DNA of 33,200 nucleotides from Rubrivivax benzoatilyticus JA2 = ATCC BAA-35. GTDB lineage: Bacteria; Pseudomonadota; Gammaproteobacteria; Burkholderiales; Burkholderiaceae_C. Positions 16,693 through 25,487 of this stretch are shown here, in pieces. A program made the translations under genes and the position numbers. How positions within the stretch are numbered: position 1 is the first letter of the stretch; each line of letters starts with the position of its first letter. Below the pieces are notes generated by a model. The model saw nothing but the letters and a program-made list of their open reading frames with translations, did no database searches and was not told the DNA's origin. The stretch spans positions 1 to 33,200 of the forward strand of contig NZ_AEWG01000116.1 of the NCBI RefSeq assembly GCF_000190375.1, read 5' to 3'.

Positions 16693-16770
16693 ACGGCGCC
16701 GCGTGCCCGGCTTCGTCTTCCCCCGTCTGTCGACCTCCGAACGGCCCCCGATCCGGCCTGAAAGGCGCCC

Positions 16771-18279
16771 ATGAGCCTGCCTCCCAAGATTCACCTGAGC
16801 ATCTGCCAGCCGCTGGGCTACGTGCACTCGCTGGGCCTGCTCGATCCGGCGCGCTACTTCCGCTGGCAGTTCCGCCGCCTCGGCGCCGAGGTCAGCATCG
16901 CCAAGAACCGGCTGCGCCACGACGCGGTGAACTTCGTCTTCGGTGCGCACCTGGGCTTCGACGCCTCGCTGTGCCGCCGCCATGCCTGCGTGTTCGTCAA
17001 CCTCGAGCAGCTCGGCGACCGCGGCGCCTCGGTGCGCCCGGAGTACCTGAAGCTGCTCGCCGCCAACGCCGTCGTCGACTACGACGCCGACAACGTCGCG
17101 GCCTACGCGCAGGTTCCCGACGAGGTGCCGGTGGTGCCGTTCTGGCACGCGCCCTATCTCGCGCCGGCGGTGCCGCTGCCGCTCGAGGAGCGGCCGATCG
17201 ACCTGCTGTTCTTCGGCAGCATGAACGACCGCCGCAAGGCGATGATCGACCGCATCGAGGCCCTGGGCTGGACGGTGACGGTGTTCGACAGCGCGCTCTA
17301 CGGCGAGGAGCGCGACCACTACATCCGCCAGGCCAAGGCGGTGCTGAACTGCCACTTCTACGACAGCGCCCGCTTCGAGCAGGTCCGCGTCGCCCACTGC
17401 CTGTCGCTGGGCACGCCGGTGATCTCCGAACGCACCCCGGACACCCGGCCCGACGAGGCCTTCGAGGACTGCGTGATCTGGCTGCAGGACGAGAACGAGC
17501 TCGTCCAGTTCTTCAGCGAGGACTTCGCGACGCCGGCCTACTACGACGTCACGCGCGCGGCGCTGCAGCGTTTCGAGGCGGCCGATCCGCTGGGCGCCTA
17601 CGCCGCCGCGCTGGGTTTCGCCGAGGGTTTCGTCGGCACCCACCACGAGTGCCGCCCGGCCGAGCCCTGGGCGCCGGAGCGCATCCACATCGGCTCCGGC
17701 AAGGACTACCGGCCCGGCTGGCTCAACGTCGACGTGCTCGCGCGGGCCGAGCCCGACCTGCTGCTGGACCTGTCCGGCGCGCTGGAGCTGCCGCTGCACG
17801 CCGACTCGCCCACCGTCGGGCCGCTGGTGCTGGCCGCCGACAGCGTCGATCGCATCGACGCGAACAACGTGCTCGAGCACGTCGGCGACCTGCCGGCGCT
17901 GATGAGCAACTGCCTGCGCCTGCTGAAGGAGGGCGGCGAGTTCCACATCGAGGTGCCGCACGAGCGCGCCCTGACCGCCTGGCAGGACCCGACGCACGTG
18001 CGCGCGATGAACGAGAACTCGTGGATCTACTACACCGACTGGTTCTGGTATCTGGGCTGGGTCGACCACCGCTTCGAGGTCGCCGCGTCGAGCTGGCTGG
18101 ACGCCAGGGTCCAGCCCTGCCAGCGCGAGCAGGCGGCGTTCATGCGCGTGGTGCTGCGCAAGATCCGGACGACGCCGCGCGAGCGCATGGTCGCGCTGAC
18201 GATGGCCGCCGGGGTGCACCTGCCGGACGACGAGCCGGTCGCGCCCGCAGCGGCCGGCGAAGGCCCCGCGTCGTCGTGA
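16771..18279 (+). CDS. Glycosyltransferase fused to a SAM-dependent methyltransferase-like domain
   Basis: A 502-residue two-domain protein. Residues 1-290 look like a GT-B type glycosyltransferase of the CgeB/DUF3880-like group (LLFFGSMNDRRKAMIDRIEALGWTV; KAVLNCHFYDSARFEQVRVAHCLSLGTPVISE). Residues 305-480 look like a class I methyltransferase: IHIGSGKD for cofactor binding (from 305), then GWLNVDV, ANNVLEHV, LRLLKEGGEFHIEVPHE. It probably adds or O-methylates a glycan residue. It follows the TPR glycosyltransferase by 78 bases with a plausible AAAGG ribosome site, so the two probably form one transcript. The exact substrate cannot be told from sequence. Confidence 0.82.
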   Translation: MSLPPKIHLSICQPLGYVHSLGLLDPARYFRWQFRRLGAEVSIAKNRLRHDAVNFVFGAHLGFDASLCRRHACVFVNLEQLGDRGASVRPEYLKLLAANAVVDYDADNVAAYAQVPDEVPVVPFWHAPYLAPAVPLPLEERPIDLLFFGSMNDRRKAMIDRIEALGWTVTVFDSALYGEERDHYIRQAKAVLNCHFYDSARFEQVRVAHCLSLGTPVISERTPDTRPDEAFEDCVIWLQDENELVQFFSEDFATPAYYDVTRAALQRFEAADPLGAYAAALGFAEGFVGTHHECRPAEPWAPERIHIGSGKDYRPGWLNVDVLARAEPDLLLDLSGALELPLHADSPTVGPLVLAADSVDRIDANNVLEHVGDLPALMSNCLRLLKEGGEFHIEVPHERALTAWQDPTHVRAMNENSWIYYTDWFWYLGWVDHRFEVAASSWLDARVQPCQREQAAFMRVVLRKIRTTPRERMVALTMAAGVHLPDDEPVAPAAAGEGPASS

Positions 18280-18286
18280 GCCCCGC

Positions 18287-18308
18287 GGGGCGGCGCTCGC
18301 GCCGCCCC
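18287..18308. terminator. Bidirectional hairpin between convergent genes
   Basis: GGGGCGGCG (18287-18295) pairs perfectly with CGCCGCCCC (18300-18308) over a CTCG loop. It lies between the ends of the rightward glycosyltransferase (18279) and the leftward FdtB gene (18325). There is no T-run on either side, so it is a likely but not certain transcription end for both. Confidence 0.55.
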
Positions 18309-18324
18309 GGTCGCCGTGCCGGGC

Positions 18325-19443
18325 TCAGGCCGCCGCGTCGAGCTCGGTGCAGGCGCGGCGCAGCACGGCGATGACCTCGCGGGTCTGCGCCAGATCCTGC
18401 GTCGGCCCGATCGGCAGGCTCAGCACCTGCGCGTGCAGGGCCTCGGAACGCGGGAAGCGCCCGGCCGCCAGCCCCAGGTGGGCGTAGGCCGGCTGCAGGT
18501 GCGGCGCCACCGGGTAGTGGATCATCGTGCCGATGCCCGCAGCGGCCAGCCGCGCCGCCAGCGCGTCGCGCCGCGCATGGCGCACGACGAACAGATGCCA
18601 GACCGGCTCGGTCCCGGCCGCCGCGGCGGGCAACTCCAGGCCGGGGAGTCCGCGCAGCCCGTCCAGGTAGCAGCCGGCGATCTCGCGGCGGTGCGCGTTG
18701 TCGCCGTCGAGCAGCGGCAGCTTGGCCCGCAGGAAGGCGGCCTGGAGCTCGTCGAGTCTCGAGTTGAAGCCGGCGACCTCGTTGTGGTACTTGAGCCGCG
18801 AGCCGTAGTTGCGCAGCGTGCGCAGCCGGTCCGCCAGCGCGTCGTCGTCGGTCGTCACGGCCCCGCCGTCGCCCAGCGCCCCGAGGTTCTTGCCGGGGTA
18901 GAAGCTGAACCCCGCGGCGTCGCCCAGCGTGCCGACCCGGCGGCCTTGCCGCCGCGCGCCGTGGGCCTGGGCCGCGTCCTCGAGCACCTTCAGTCCGTGC
19001 GCCTTCGCGATTGCCATGATCGGGTCCATGTCGGCGGGTTCGCCGTACAGGTGCACCGGGAGGATGGCGCGGGTCCGGGCGGTGATGGCCGGGCGCAGCA
19101 GCGCCGGGTCGAGGTTGTAGCCGCCGGCCGTCGGCTCGACGGGGACCGGCGTCGCGCCGGTGTGCGTCACGGCCAGCCAGGTCGCGATGTAGGTGTTGGC
19201 CGGCACGATCACCTCGTCGCCGGGGCCGATGCCCCAGGCGCGCAGCACCAGGATCAGCGCGTCCAGGCCGTTGCCGACGCCGACGCAGTGGCGCGCGCCG
19301 CACAGCGCGGCGAACTCCCGCTCGAAGGATTCGACTTCCTGCCCGAGCACGTACCAGCCCGAGTCCAGCACCCGGTCCAGCGCGTCGTGGAACGCCTGCC
19401 GCTGGCGCAGGTTGATCGTGCCGAGGTCGAGGAACTTGGTCAT
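18325..19443 (-). CDS. fdtB: FdtB/QdtB-type dTDP-3-keto-6-deoxyhexose aminotransferase
   Basis: A 372-residue PLP enzyme of the DegT/DnrJ/EryC1 family. The PLP Lys is K185 in FYPGKNLGA, with D156 and Q159 in [10 protein letters not shown], and the segment [26 protein letters not shown] is typical of 3-aminotransferases such as FdtB and QdtB. The enzyme converts dTDP-3-keto-6-deoxyhexose to the 3-amino sugar using glutamate. Its start overlaps the stop of the FdtA gene (ATGA), which supports a shared pathway. Whether the product is Fuc3N or Qui3N depends on the isomerase and is not decided here. It is the last gene of the leftward island. Confidence 0.9.
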   Translation of the reverse strand: MTKFLDLGTINLRQRQAFHDALDRVLDSGWYVLGQEVESFEREFAALCGARHCVGVGNGLDALILVLRAWGIGPGDEVIVPANTYIATWLAVTHTGATPVPVEPTAGGYNLDPALLRPAITARTRAILPVHLYGEPADMDPIMAIAKAHGLKVLEDAAQAHGARRQGRRVGTLGDAAGFSFYPGKNLGALGDGGAVTTDDDALADRLRTLRNYGSRLKYHNEVAGFNSRLDELQAAFLRAKLPLLDGDNAHRREIAGCYLDGLRGLPGLELPAAAAGTEPVWHLFVVRHARRDALAARLAAAGIGTMIHYPVAPHLQPAYAHLGLAAGRFPRSEALHAQVLSLPIGPTQDLAQTREVIAVLRRACTELDAAA

Positions 19444-19859
19444 GACGTGCGCTGGCGCCGGACCGCGTCCAGGAACTGTTGGTAGTCGCGGTAGTAGTCG
19501 GCCTCGTTGTACGGCGTCGAGGCCAGCACCAGGCAGACCGAACCGGGGTCGAAGTTGATCTCCGACGCCCAGATCATCGGCGGGATGTGCAGGCCGATCC
19601 AGGGCCGGTTGAGGTGGACCACCTGCTTGGACACGCCGTCGTCGAGCGAGACGTCGAAACTCCCGGACAGGCAGATCAGGAACTGGTGCAGCTCCTTGTG
19701 CGCGTGCGCCCCGCGGTCCTCGCCGGTGGGGATGTCGTAGAGGTAGAAGACACGCTTGATCTCGAACGGGACGTGGCTCTGGCCCTCGATGAAGGTCAGG
19801 TTGCCGCGCGGGTCCTGGACCTTCGGCAGCGAGATCAGCTTGCAGTCAGACAGAGGCAT
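19440..19859 (-). CDS. fdtA: FdtA/QdtA-type dTDP-4-keto-6-deoxyglucose 3,4-ketoisomerase
   Basis: A 139-residue single cupin domain. The [12 protein letters not shown] motif holds two His (52 and 54) equivalent to the catalytic pair of FdtA, followed by [15 protein letters not shown] and a [14 protein letters not shown] tail typical of the WxcM-like/FdtA family. It moves the keto group of dTDP-4-keto-6-deoxyglucose from C4 to C3, making the substrate for the next gene. FdtA and QdtA differ in C4 stereochemistry and I cannot assign this one, so the symbol marks the family. The RmlA/RmlB enzymes that make the starting sugar are not in the window. Confidence 0.9.
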   Translation of the reverse strand: MPLSDCKLISLPKVQDPRGNLTFIEGQSHVPFEIKRVFYLYDIPTGEDRGAHAHKELHQFLICLSGSFDVSLDDGVSKQVVHLNRPWIGLHIPPMIWASEINFDPGSVCLVLASTPYNEADYYRDYQQFLDAVRRQRTS

Positions 19860-19890
19860 GGGTCCTCCCGGTGGGGCGACGACGGGGCGC

Positions 19891-21249
19891 TCAGCGGGCC
19901 GGGTCGGCCCGGCGGCTCTTCTTGTGGCGTGCGGTGTGGATCGGTTCGGTCGCGATCACCACCTTGGCCGGCACCTTGTAGGCCGCCAGCGCCGCCCGGC
20001 AGGCCTGGCGGATGCGGCTCTTCACGCCGTCCACCGGCTCCGGCTGCGCCAGCACCACCCGGGCCACGATCATCTGGCCCAGCAGCGGGTTGGCCTCGGC
20101 GAAGACGGCGACGTCGACGATGTTCGGCAGCGTCATGATGACCTCCTCGATCTCGGTCGGGTAGACCTTCTGCCCGCCGACGTTGATCAGGTCGGTCACG
20201 CGGCCGAGGATGCGGAAGTAGTCGCCGTCGACCTCGACCTTGTCCTGGGTGTTGAACCAGCCGTCGGCGTCGAAGTTCGACGCCGCGTTGAGGTAGCCGA
20301 CCATCGAGTACTCGGACCGGATCCACAGGATGCCGTCGACGACCTTGGTCTCGAAGCCCTCGCCGCCGATGCGCATCCACAGCGAGCCGTCGCCGCGCGA
20401 CTTGGACGCCAGCACGCCCACCTCGGACAGGCCGTAGGTCTGCTGCAGCACGACGTTCGGCAGCGCGCGGGCCAGGCGGTCCAGCGTGGCCTGCGGCATG
20501 ACCTCGGTGCCGTAGCTGATGCGCTGCAGCGACGACAGGTCGTAGGCCTCGTGCGCCCGGGCCGCCAGCAGCAGGTTCAGGAACGAGGGCGTGGTCGGCA
20601 GCAGCGTGACGCGGTACGTCTCGATCGCCGCGCAGACGCTGGCGACGCTGCGCTCGGCGACGCTGACCACCGTGCCCAGGCTCGAGGTGATGGCCAGGAT
20701 GGTGTTGAAGCCGCCGAAGTGGTCGAACATCAGGAACGGCACGGCCACCACCGGCGAGCGCGGCTTCACGAACTTGCCCGCCACGCGGCCGAGGTCGTGC
20801 AGGATGCCCTTGGGCCGGCCGGTCGAGCCCGACGAGAAGAACACCAGGCCCGGTGCGCCGCCGGCGATGAACTCGCGCATCGTCGTGTTGTCGACCTCGA
20901 CCGGCGACCAGGTCAGCGTCGGCTCCACGGCGCCGGCGGCGAACTCGAAGATCCACTCGCAGCCCGAGACCGACAGCGCAGCCGACAGCTCGACGACCGA
21001 CTCGCGCGTCAGCGGGATGACGACGTTGCCGTTGCGCGCCAGCGCCAGCAGCAGGGCGAAGGCCTCGGGCGTGTAGTCGCCGAGCACGACGACGCGCTGC
21101 CCGGCGTGCACGCCCTCGCGGGCCAGGCGCTGCTCGAACGCGGCCACCTGCCGCAGCAGCTCGCCGTAGCGCACCGAGCGGCCCTCGTGCACGAAGGCGA
21201 GCCCGTCGGGCGCGCCGGCGAAGCGCTCGAGCAGCCAGTCCAGCGTCAC
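19891..21249 (-). CDS. AMP-dependent acyl-CoA/acyl-ACP synthetase
   Basis: A 452-residue member of the adenylate-forming (ANL) family, shorter than the usual 500 or more. The phosphate loop SSGSTGRPKG is at 139-148, then YGLSEVG, DGWFNTQDKVEVDGDYFRILGRVTDLINVGGQKVYPTEIE (the A7/A8 hinge) and a basic C-terminus HTARHKKSRRA holding the likely A10 Lys. It should activate a carboxylic acid as acyl-AMP and pass it to CoA or to an ACP phosphopantetheine. The GTG start overlaps the stop of the small ACP gene (GTGA), so that ACP is the best candidate acceptor. The acid substrate is unknown. Confidence 0.9.
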   Translation of the reverse strand: MTLDWLLERFAGAPDGLAFVHEGRSVRYGELLRQVAAFEQRLAREGVHAGQRVVVLGDYTPEAFALLLALARNGNVVIPLTRESVVELSAALSVSGCEWIFEFAAGAVEPTLTWSPVEVDNTTMREFIAGGAPGLVFFSSGSTGRPKGILHDLGRVAGKFVKPRSPVVAVPFLMFDHFGGFNTILAITSSLGTVVSVAERSVASVCAAIETYRVTLLPTTPSFLNLLLAARAHEAYDLSSLQRISYGTEVMPQATLDRLARALPNVVLQQTYGLSEVGVLASKSRGDGSLWMRIGGEGFETKVVDGILWIRSEYSMVGYLNAASNFDADGWFNTQDKVEVDGDYFRILGRVTDLINVGGQKVYPTEIEEVIMTLPNIVDVAVFAEANPLLGQMIVARVVLAQPEPVDGVKSRIRQACRAALAAYKVPAKVVIATEPIHTARHKKSRRADPAR

Positions 21250-21488
21250 GGCCGGTCCTTCAGCTGCTCGAGCAGCACCAGCCGGATCAGCGGGTAGGAG
21301 GTGATGTTCGCCGCGTCCTCGTCGGGGATGCCGACGCCGAACTCCTCCTCGATCGCCAGCACCAGGTTCATGTGCTGGATGGAGTCCCACGTCGCCACGG
21401 TGTCCATGCTGGTGTCGTCGTCGATCGACTCCGCCGCGATGCCCAGCACGGCGGCCATCACGTTCTTCAGCGTGTCTTCGGTTGTCAT
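21246..21488 (-). CDS. Acyl carrier protein (small, paired with FkbH-like protein)
   Basis: An 80-residue acidic protein with the phosphopantetheine attachment motif WDSIQHMNL (Ser36). It resembles discrete ACPs that work with FkbH-like enzymes. It overlaps its neighbours on both sides: ATGA with the FkbH-like gene upstream and GTGA with the AMP ligase downstream. This argues that the three proteins act together to load an acyl or glyceryl group. An Asp-rich stretch (SIDDDTSMD) precedes the Ser. It is distinct from the second, longer ACP at 26908. Confidence 0.92.
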   Translation of the reverse strand: MTTEDTLKNVMAAVLGIAAESIDDDTSMDTVATWDSIQHMNLVLAIEEEFGVGIPDEDAANITSYPLIRLVLLEQLKDRP

Positions 21489-23263
21489 GGGCAGACCTTG
21501 ATCCAGTCGATGGGAGAGGGGTTGAAGCGGTCGAGCTCGGCGCGGTAGCGGCGTGTGCCGTCGTCCTCGCCGACCCGTGTCAGGCCGAGCCGGTCGTAGA
21601 AGTCGGCCACCTGGGCGTTCTTCGCGCTCGGGCGGTACTCGGCGGCGATGAAGCGGCAGCCGCGCCGCCGCGCGTCGTCGGCCAGCGCCGGCCAGATGCT
21701 GAACTCGATGCCGCGGCCGATGACGCGGCAGCTCATCAGGAAGGCCTCGATCCGGGCCGTCTCGGCCTCCCACGAGACCAGCACGACGCCGGTCAGGCCG
21801 GCGTTGCCGAAGCGGTCGCCGACCTCCAGCGCGTACACCGTCGACGCCGGGCTGTCGATGCGTTCGCGGACCTGCGCCGGCGACAGCCGCGGCGTGGTGA
21901 GGTTGAACTGGTTGGACTTGAGCGTCAGCTCGCTGATGCGGGCGACGCTGGCCACGTCGTCGCGCGAGATCCGCACCTGCAGGTCCAGCGAGGCGAGGTA
22001 CTGCTCGTGCGTCTCGAAGTCCGCGCGCGCCGCCTCGGCCTGTTCGCGCTGCCGGTACTGCGCGGTCTTGGAGCGGCTCTCGGCGGTGACGCCGCCGGCC
22101 AGGAACAGCTCGCGCAGCTCGTCGAGCAGGCGCGGGTAGTCGGTCAGCGACTTGGGCACCTGCATCACCCGCAGCTCGGGCAGGGCGCTGCGCACCGCGC
22201 TGCACTCGAAGTCCGAGTCGTCGACGAACACCATGCTGTCCAGGCCGATGTTGAGCTCGCGCGCGATCGACTGCAGGTTGCTGACCTTGTCGGTCCAGTC
22301 GACGCGGCGCGCGGCGATGTGCTCGCGGCGCAGCACGGCGAACGGGTGGCGATCGAGCACCTCGTCGACGTCGGCCGCGTTGTTCTTGCTGCACAGGCAC
22401 AGCAGCACGCCCTGCCGCTCGAGGGCGCGGAAGGTCTGCTGCGCCTGCCAGAACACGCGGCCGGGGTAGTGGTGCGGGTCGAGCCGGATGCCGTCGAGCT
22501 GGTCCTCGCCGACGATGCCGCCCCACAGCGTGTTGTCGCAGTCCAGCACCAGCGCCTTGTAGAAGTGGGCGTCGAAGCCGCGCGCCGCGGCGACGATGCG
22601 CCGCGCCAGCTCGTCGAGGAAGGGCGTGGCGAAGGGCGCCGTGCTGCGCAGGTAGAAGCGCATGTCGAAGGCGGCCGCGGTGCCGATGCGCTGGACGACG
22701 GCGCCGGCGTCGATGACGCGCACGTTCGCGAACGCCGCCGCCTCGTGGCGCAGCATGTCGTTGAACCGGTCGAGCACCCGTGCCACCGCGTCTGGCGCCC
22801 CGGTGTCGACGGCCGGCGTGCAGCGCACGAAGCTGCAGGCGTAGAGCCGCTTGAGCCTGCCGGCCTTCTCGAACACCAGCCGCAGGCGGGCGCGCAGGTC
22901 GGCCTCCCGGGCGTCGATGGCCTCGGGTTCCAGCAGCTCGATCTGGCGCTCGAAGGCGGGCAGCAGGTTGTCGAAGAACGGCAGCAGCACCATGTGCTCG
23001 ACGCCGGCCTGCACGAAGCGCTCGACGTCGCCCAGGGCGTCGTCGTGGTGGCCGACCTGCAGCTCGGCCCGCGCGCCGGCGAGCAGCGCGTGCTTGCGCA
23101 GGAACAGCGCGAGCAGGTCGGCGCTGACGTTCGAGGAGATGCCGATGCGCGTGACGCGCCGGGCGGGCTCGAGCCTCTCCAGCCCGTCGACGGCGGCGAT
23201 GGTTCGCGCCAGCGTCGTGCCGGGCGTGCGCAGCAGCTCGATGAAGGCCGCGGCGTCGCTCAC
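21485..23263 (-). CDS. FkbH-like HAD-IIIC protein with C-terminal acyltransferase-like domain
   Basis: A 592-residue protein. Residues 1-230 are an SGNH-like N-terminal region. The HAD domain starts at ALVLDCDNTLWGGIVGED (nucleophile D241, D243), continues with LCLCSKNN and MVFVDDSDFE, and a GNAT-like domain fills the last 150 residues (SNQFNLTT, FLMSCRVIGRGIE, FYDRLGLTRV). Proteins of the FkbH family take 1,3-bisphosphoglycerate, remove phosphate and load a glyceryl group onto an ACP. All HAD motifs look intact. The GTG start overlaps the stop of the MaoC-SDR gene (GTGA), and an ACP follows directly. Some FkbH-like enzymes load other acids, so the glyceryl unit is a prediction. Confidence 0.9.
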   Translation of the reverse strand: MSDAAAFIELLRTPGTTLARTIAAVDGLERLEPARRVTRIGISSNVSADLLALFLRKHALLAGARAELQVGHHDDALGDVERFVQAGVEHMVLLPFFDNLLPAFERQIELLEPEAIDAREADLRARLRLVFEKAGRLKRLYACSFVRCTPAVDTGAPDAVARVLDRFNDMLRHEAAAFANVRVIDAGAVVQRIGTAAAFDMRFYLRSTAPFATPFLDELARRIVAAARGFDAHFYKALVLDCDNTLWGGIVGEDQLDGIRLDPHHYPGRVFWQAQQTFRALERQGVLLCLCSKNNAADVDEVLDRHPFAVLRREHIAARRVDWTDKVSNLQSIARELNIGLDSMVFVDDSDFECSAVRSALPELRVMQVPKSLTDYPRLLDELRELFLAGGVTAESRSKTAQYRQREQAEAARADFETHEQYLASLDLQVRISRDDVASVARISELTLKSNQFNLTTPRLSPAQVRERIDSPASTVYALEVGDRFGNAGLTGVVLVSWEAETARIEAFLMSCRVIGRGIEFSIWPALADDARRRGCRFIAAEYRPSAKNAQVADFYDRLGLTRVGEDDGTRRYRAELDRFNPSPIDWIKVCP

Positions 23264-24459
23264 GACATCACCATGCCGCCGTTGACGTCCAGGGTGTGCC
23301 CCGTGACGTGGCGGGCGTCGTCGGACACCAGATAGGCCACGGCCGCGGCGACGTCCTCCGGCACGGCCAGGCGGCGCAGCGGCGTCTGCCGCGCGATCAT
23401 CAGCTGCTGCTTCTCGGCGATGTCGCCGATCAGGCCGGTCTCGGTCATGCCGGGGGCGACGCAGTTGACCGTCACGCCGCGCGGGCCGAGCTCGGCCGCC
23501 AGGTTGCGCGACAGCATCGCCAGCGCCGCCTTGGCCACCGCGTAGGCGGTCCAGTGCAGCGCCGGCGTGCCCTCGGTCACCTGCGAGGTGATGTTGACGA
23601 TGCGGCCGGCGCCGTCGGCGGCCATGTCGGCGGCGCAGAGCTTGCTCAGCAGGAACGCGCCCTTGACCTGCACGTCGAGGTGGTGCTGCAGGTCGGTCCA
23701 GTCGGTGTCGGCCAGCGCCTTGGCCTGGATGCGCGGCGAGGCGTTGTTGACCAGCACGCCGACCGTGCCGTAGTGGCGTCGCGCCTGCGCCAGCAGGTGC
23801 TCGACGCCGGCGGCGTCGGAGACGTCGGCCTGCACCGCCAGCGCCCGGCCGCCGGCGGCGACGATGTCGGCGGCGATCGCGTTCGCGCGCTCGCGGCTGC
23901 CCTGGTAGTTGATCACGACGGCGTGGCCGTCCTGCGCGAGGCGGCGGCAGATCGCCTCGCCGATGCCGCCGGCGCCGCCGGTCACCAGCGCGACGCGGCT
24001 CGGTTCGCCGCGCGGGCGCGCGGCCGCGGCGGCCGGGCGCTGCAGCAGCATCTTCACCTTGCCCTGGCCCTGCAGCACCGCCTGCCCGTGCTGGTTGACG
24101 ATGCGCGTCTCCAGCTCCAGCAGGCGCTCGCGCTCGTGCTTCTTCAGCACCGTGCAGGTCACCGTCAGCTCGTCGCCCAGCCGCACCGGCAGCAGGAACT
24201 CCATCGCCTGGCTCACCCACAGCGCGCCGGGGCCGGGCAGCTTGGTGCCGATCACCGTCGAGATGAACGAGGCGCCGAGCATCCCGTGCACGACGATGTC
24301 CTTGAACGCCGTCTCGCGGGCGAACGCGCGGTCGACGTGCAGCGGGTTGTCGTCGCCGGTCAGCTCGACGAAGCGGCGGATGTCCTGTTCGGTGATGGTC
24401 TTGACCAGCTGCCGGCAGTCGCCGACCTTCAGCGTGTCGAAATCGAGGAACGCGCTCAT
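23260..24459 (-). CDS. Fusion of MaoC-like hydratase and FabG-like SDR ketoreductase
   Basis: A 399-residue two-domain protein. Residues 1-138 form a MaoC/(R)-hydratase hot-dog fold with the catalytic segment ELTGDDNPLHVD (Asp near 36-37, His41) and HGMLGASFIS. An Ala/Pro/Arg linker (about 140-153) joins it to an SDR domain with TGGAGGIG (160-167), NNAS, Ser292, Y306 and K310 (YAVAK), and PGMTETGLIGD. Together they could reduce a beta-ketoacyl chain and add or remove water. Separate proteins usually do these steps. The ATG overlaps the stop of the KAS III gene, which would supply the ketoacyl substrate. There is no stop or frame change in the linker. Confidence 0.9.
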   Translation of the reverse strand: MSAFLDFDTLKVGDCRQLVKTITEQDIRRFVELTGDDNPLHVDRAFARETAFKDIVVHGMLGASFISTVIGTKLPGPGALWVSQAMEFLLPVRLGDELTVTCTVLKKHERERLLELETRIVNQHGQAVLQGQGKVKMLLQRPAAAAARPRGEPSRVALVTGGAGGIGEAICRRLAQDGHAVVINYQGSRERANAIAADIVAAGGRALAVQADVSDAAGVEHLLAQARRHYGTVGVLVNNASPRIQAKALADTDWTDLQHHLDVQVKGAFLLSKLCAADMAADGAGRIVNITSQVTEGTPALHWTAYAVAKAALAMLSRNLAAELGPRGVTVNCVAPGMTETGLIGDIAEKQQLMIARQTPLRRLAVPEDVAAAVAYLVSDDARHVTGHTLDVNGGMVMS

Positions 24460-25487
24460 GACGCCGTCTCCAGGTGGCGGGGCAGCCAGCGCCAGAGGCT
24501 GGCCGCGAAGTTGAAGCCCGCGCCGACGCCGGCCAGCACCAGCAGGTCGTTCGGCTTCAGCAGGCCCTTGTGCACGGCCTCGCTGAGCGCGATCGCGATC
24601 GACGCCGAGCCCGTGTTCCCGATCTCCTGCACGTTGGTGTAGGTGCGCTCCAGCCCGGCGCCCATCTTGCGCACGATGTACTCGATCAGGCGCAGGTTGG
24701 CCTGGTGGAAGACGAAGAAGTCGACGTCCCGGGGGCTCTTGCCGGCCTTGTCGCAGGCGCTGCGGATCACCGTCGGCAGGTGCGTGATCGCCTGCTTCCA
24801 GGTCGCCAGGCCGTTCATCTCCATCGCGTCGACCGAGGGGTCGCGCTCGCGGCCGAGCGACGGGAAGCTCGAGCCGCCGCCACGCAGGCGCACCGACTCG
24901 TAGTTGGAGCTGTCGGTGAAGAACGCCGAGGACAGGATGCCGTGCGCGGCGTCGCAGCGGCCGAGCACGACGGCGCCGGCGCCGTCGCTCAGGTAGATCG
25001 CGGTGTTGACGTCGCCGCGGTCGACGTAGCGCGAGCACAGCTCGACGCCGACGACCAGCGCGTGGCGCACCGACGGGTCGCGGAACATGCGGTCGGACGC
25101 CGCCGTGAGCCCGGACACGACGCCGCTGCAGTTGGCCTGCAGGTCGTAGACCTGGGCCCCCTTGGCGCCCAGGTCCTGGTGCAGCTTGGCCGACAGCGGC
25201 GGGAAGAGGTAGTCGCCCGAGAAGGTGCAGGCGATGATGATGTCCACCTCCGACGCGTCGATGCCGGCCATCGCCAGCGCGCGCCGCGCGGCCTGCCCGG
25301 CGAAGGCGCTGGCCGTGTCGCCCGGGGCCGCCAGATGGCGGCGCACGATGCCGGTCTTCTCGACGATCCACTCGGGGCTGACGTCCAGGCCGCGGCAGAG
25401 CTCCTCGTTGCTCTCCACGTGGTCCGCAAGGTGGTGGCCGACGCCGATGATGGCGACGCCGCCGGGCGTGCTGGTGCTCGTGTTCAT
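24456..25487 (-). CDS. 3-oxoacyl-ACP synthase III (FabH)-like condensing enzyme
   Basis: A 343-residue thiolase-fold enzyme. The KAS III triad is complete: C120 in DLQANCSGVV, H261 in FFVFHQANLRLIEYI, and N291 in EIGNTGSAS. It should condense an acyl-CoA (or acyl-ACP) primer with malonyl-ACP, or transfer an acyl group as some FabH relatives do. Standing inside a sugar and glycan operon, with two ACPs and a ketoreductase, it is unlikely to be the housekeeping FabH. Start and stop overlap the neighbouring genes by four bases. The primer and chain length cannot be told from sequence. Confidence 0.92.
   Translation of the reverse strand: MNTSTSTPGGVAIIGVGHHLADHVESNEELCRGLDVSPEWIVEKTGIVRRHLAAPGDTASAFAGQAARRALAMAGIDASEVDIIIACTFSGDYLFPPLSAKLHQDLGAKGAQVYDLQANCSGVVSGLTAASDRMFRDPSVRHALVVGVELCSRYVDRGDVNTAIYLSDGAGAVVLGRCDAAHGILSSAFFTDSSNYESVRLRGGGSSFPSLGRERDPSVDAMEMNGLATWKQAITHLPTVIRSACDKAGKSPRDVDFFVFHQANLRLIEYIVRKMGAGLERTYTNVQEIGNTGSASIAIALSEAVHKGLLKPNDLLVLAGVGAGFNFAASLWRWLPRHLETAS

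Noticed and set aside
14779..18219. An open frame of about 1146 codons on the minus strand opposite the two glycosyltransferase genes
   Set aside because: Shadow of two well-supported genes; composition (Arg, Gln, His, Val) is typical of antisense frames in high-GC DNA.
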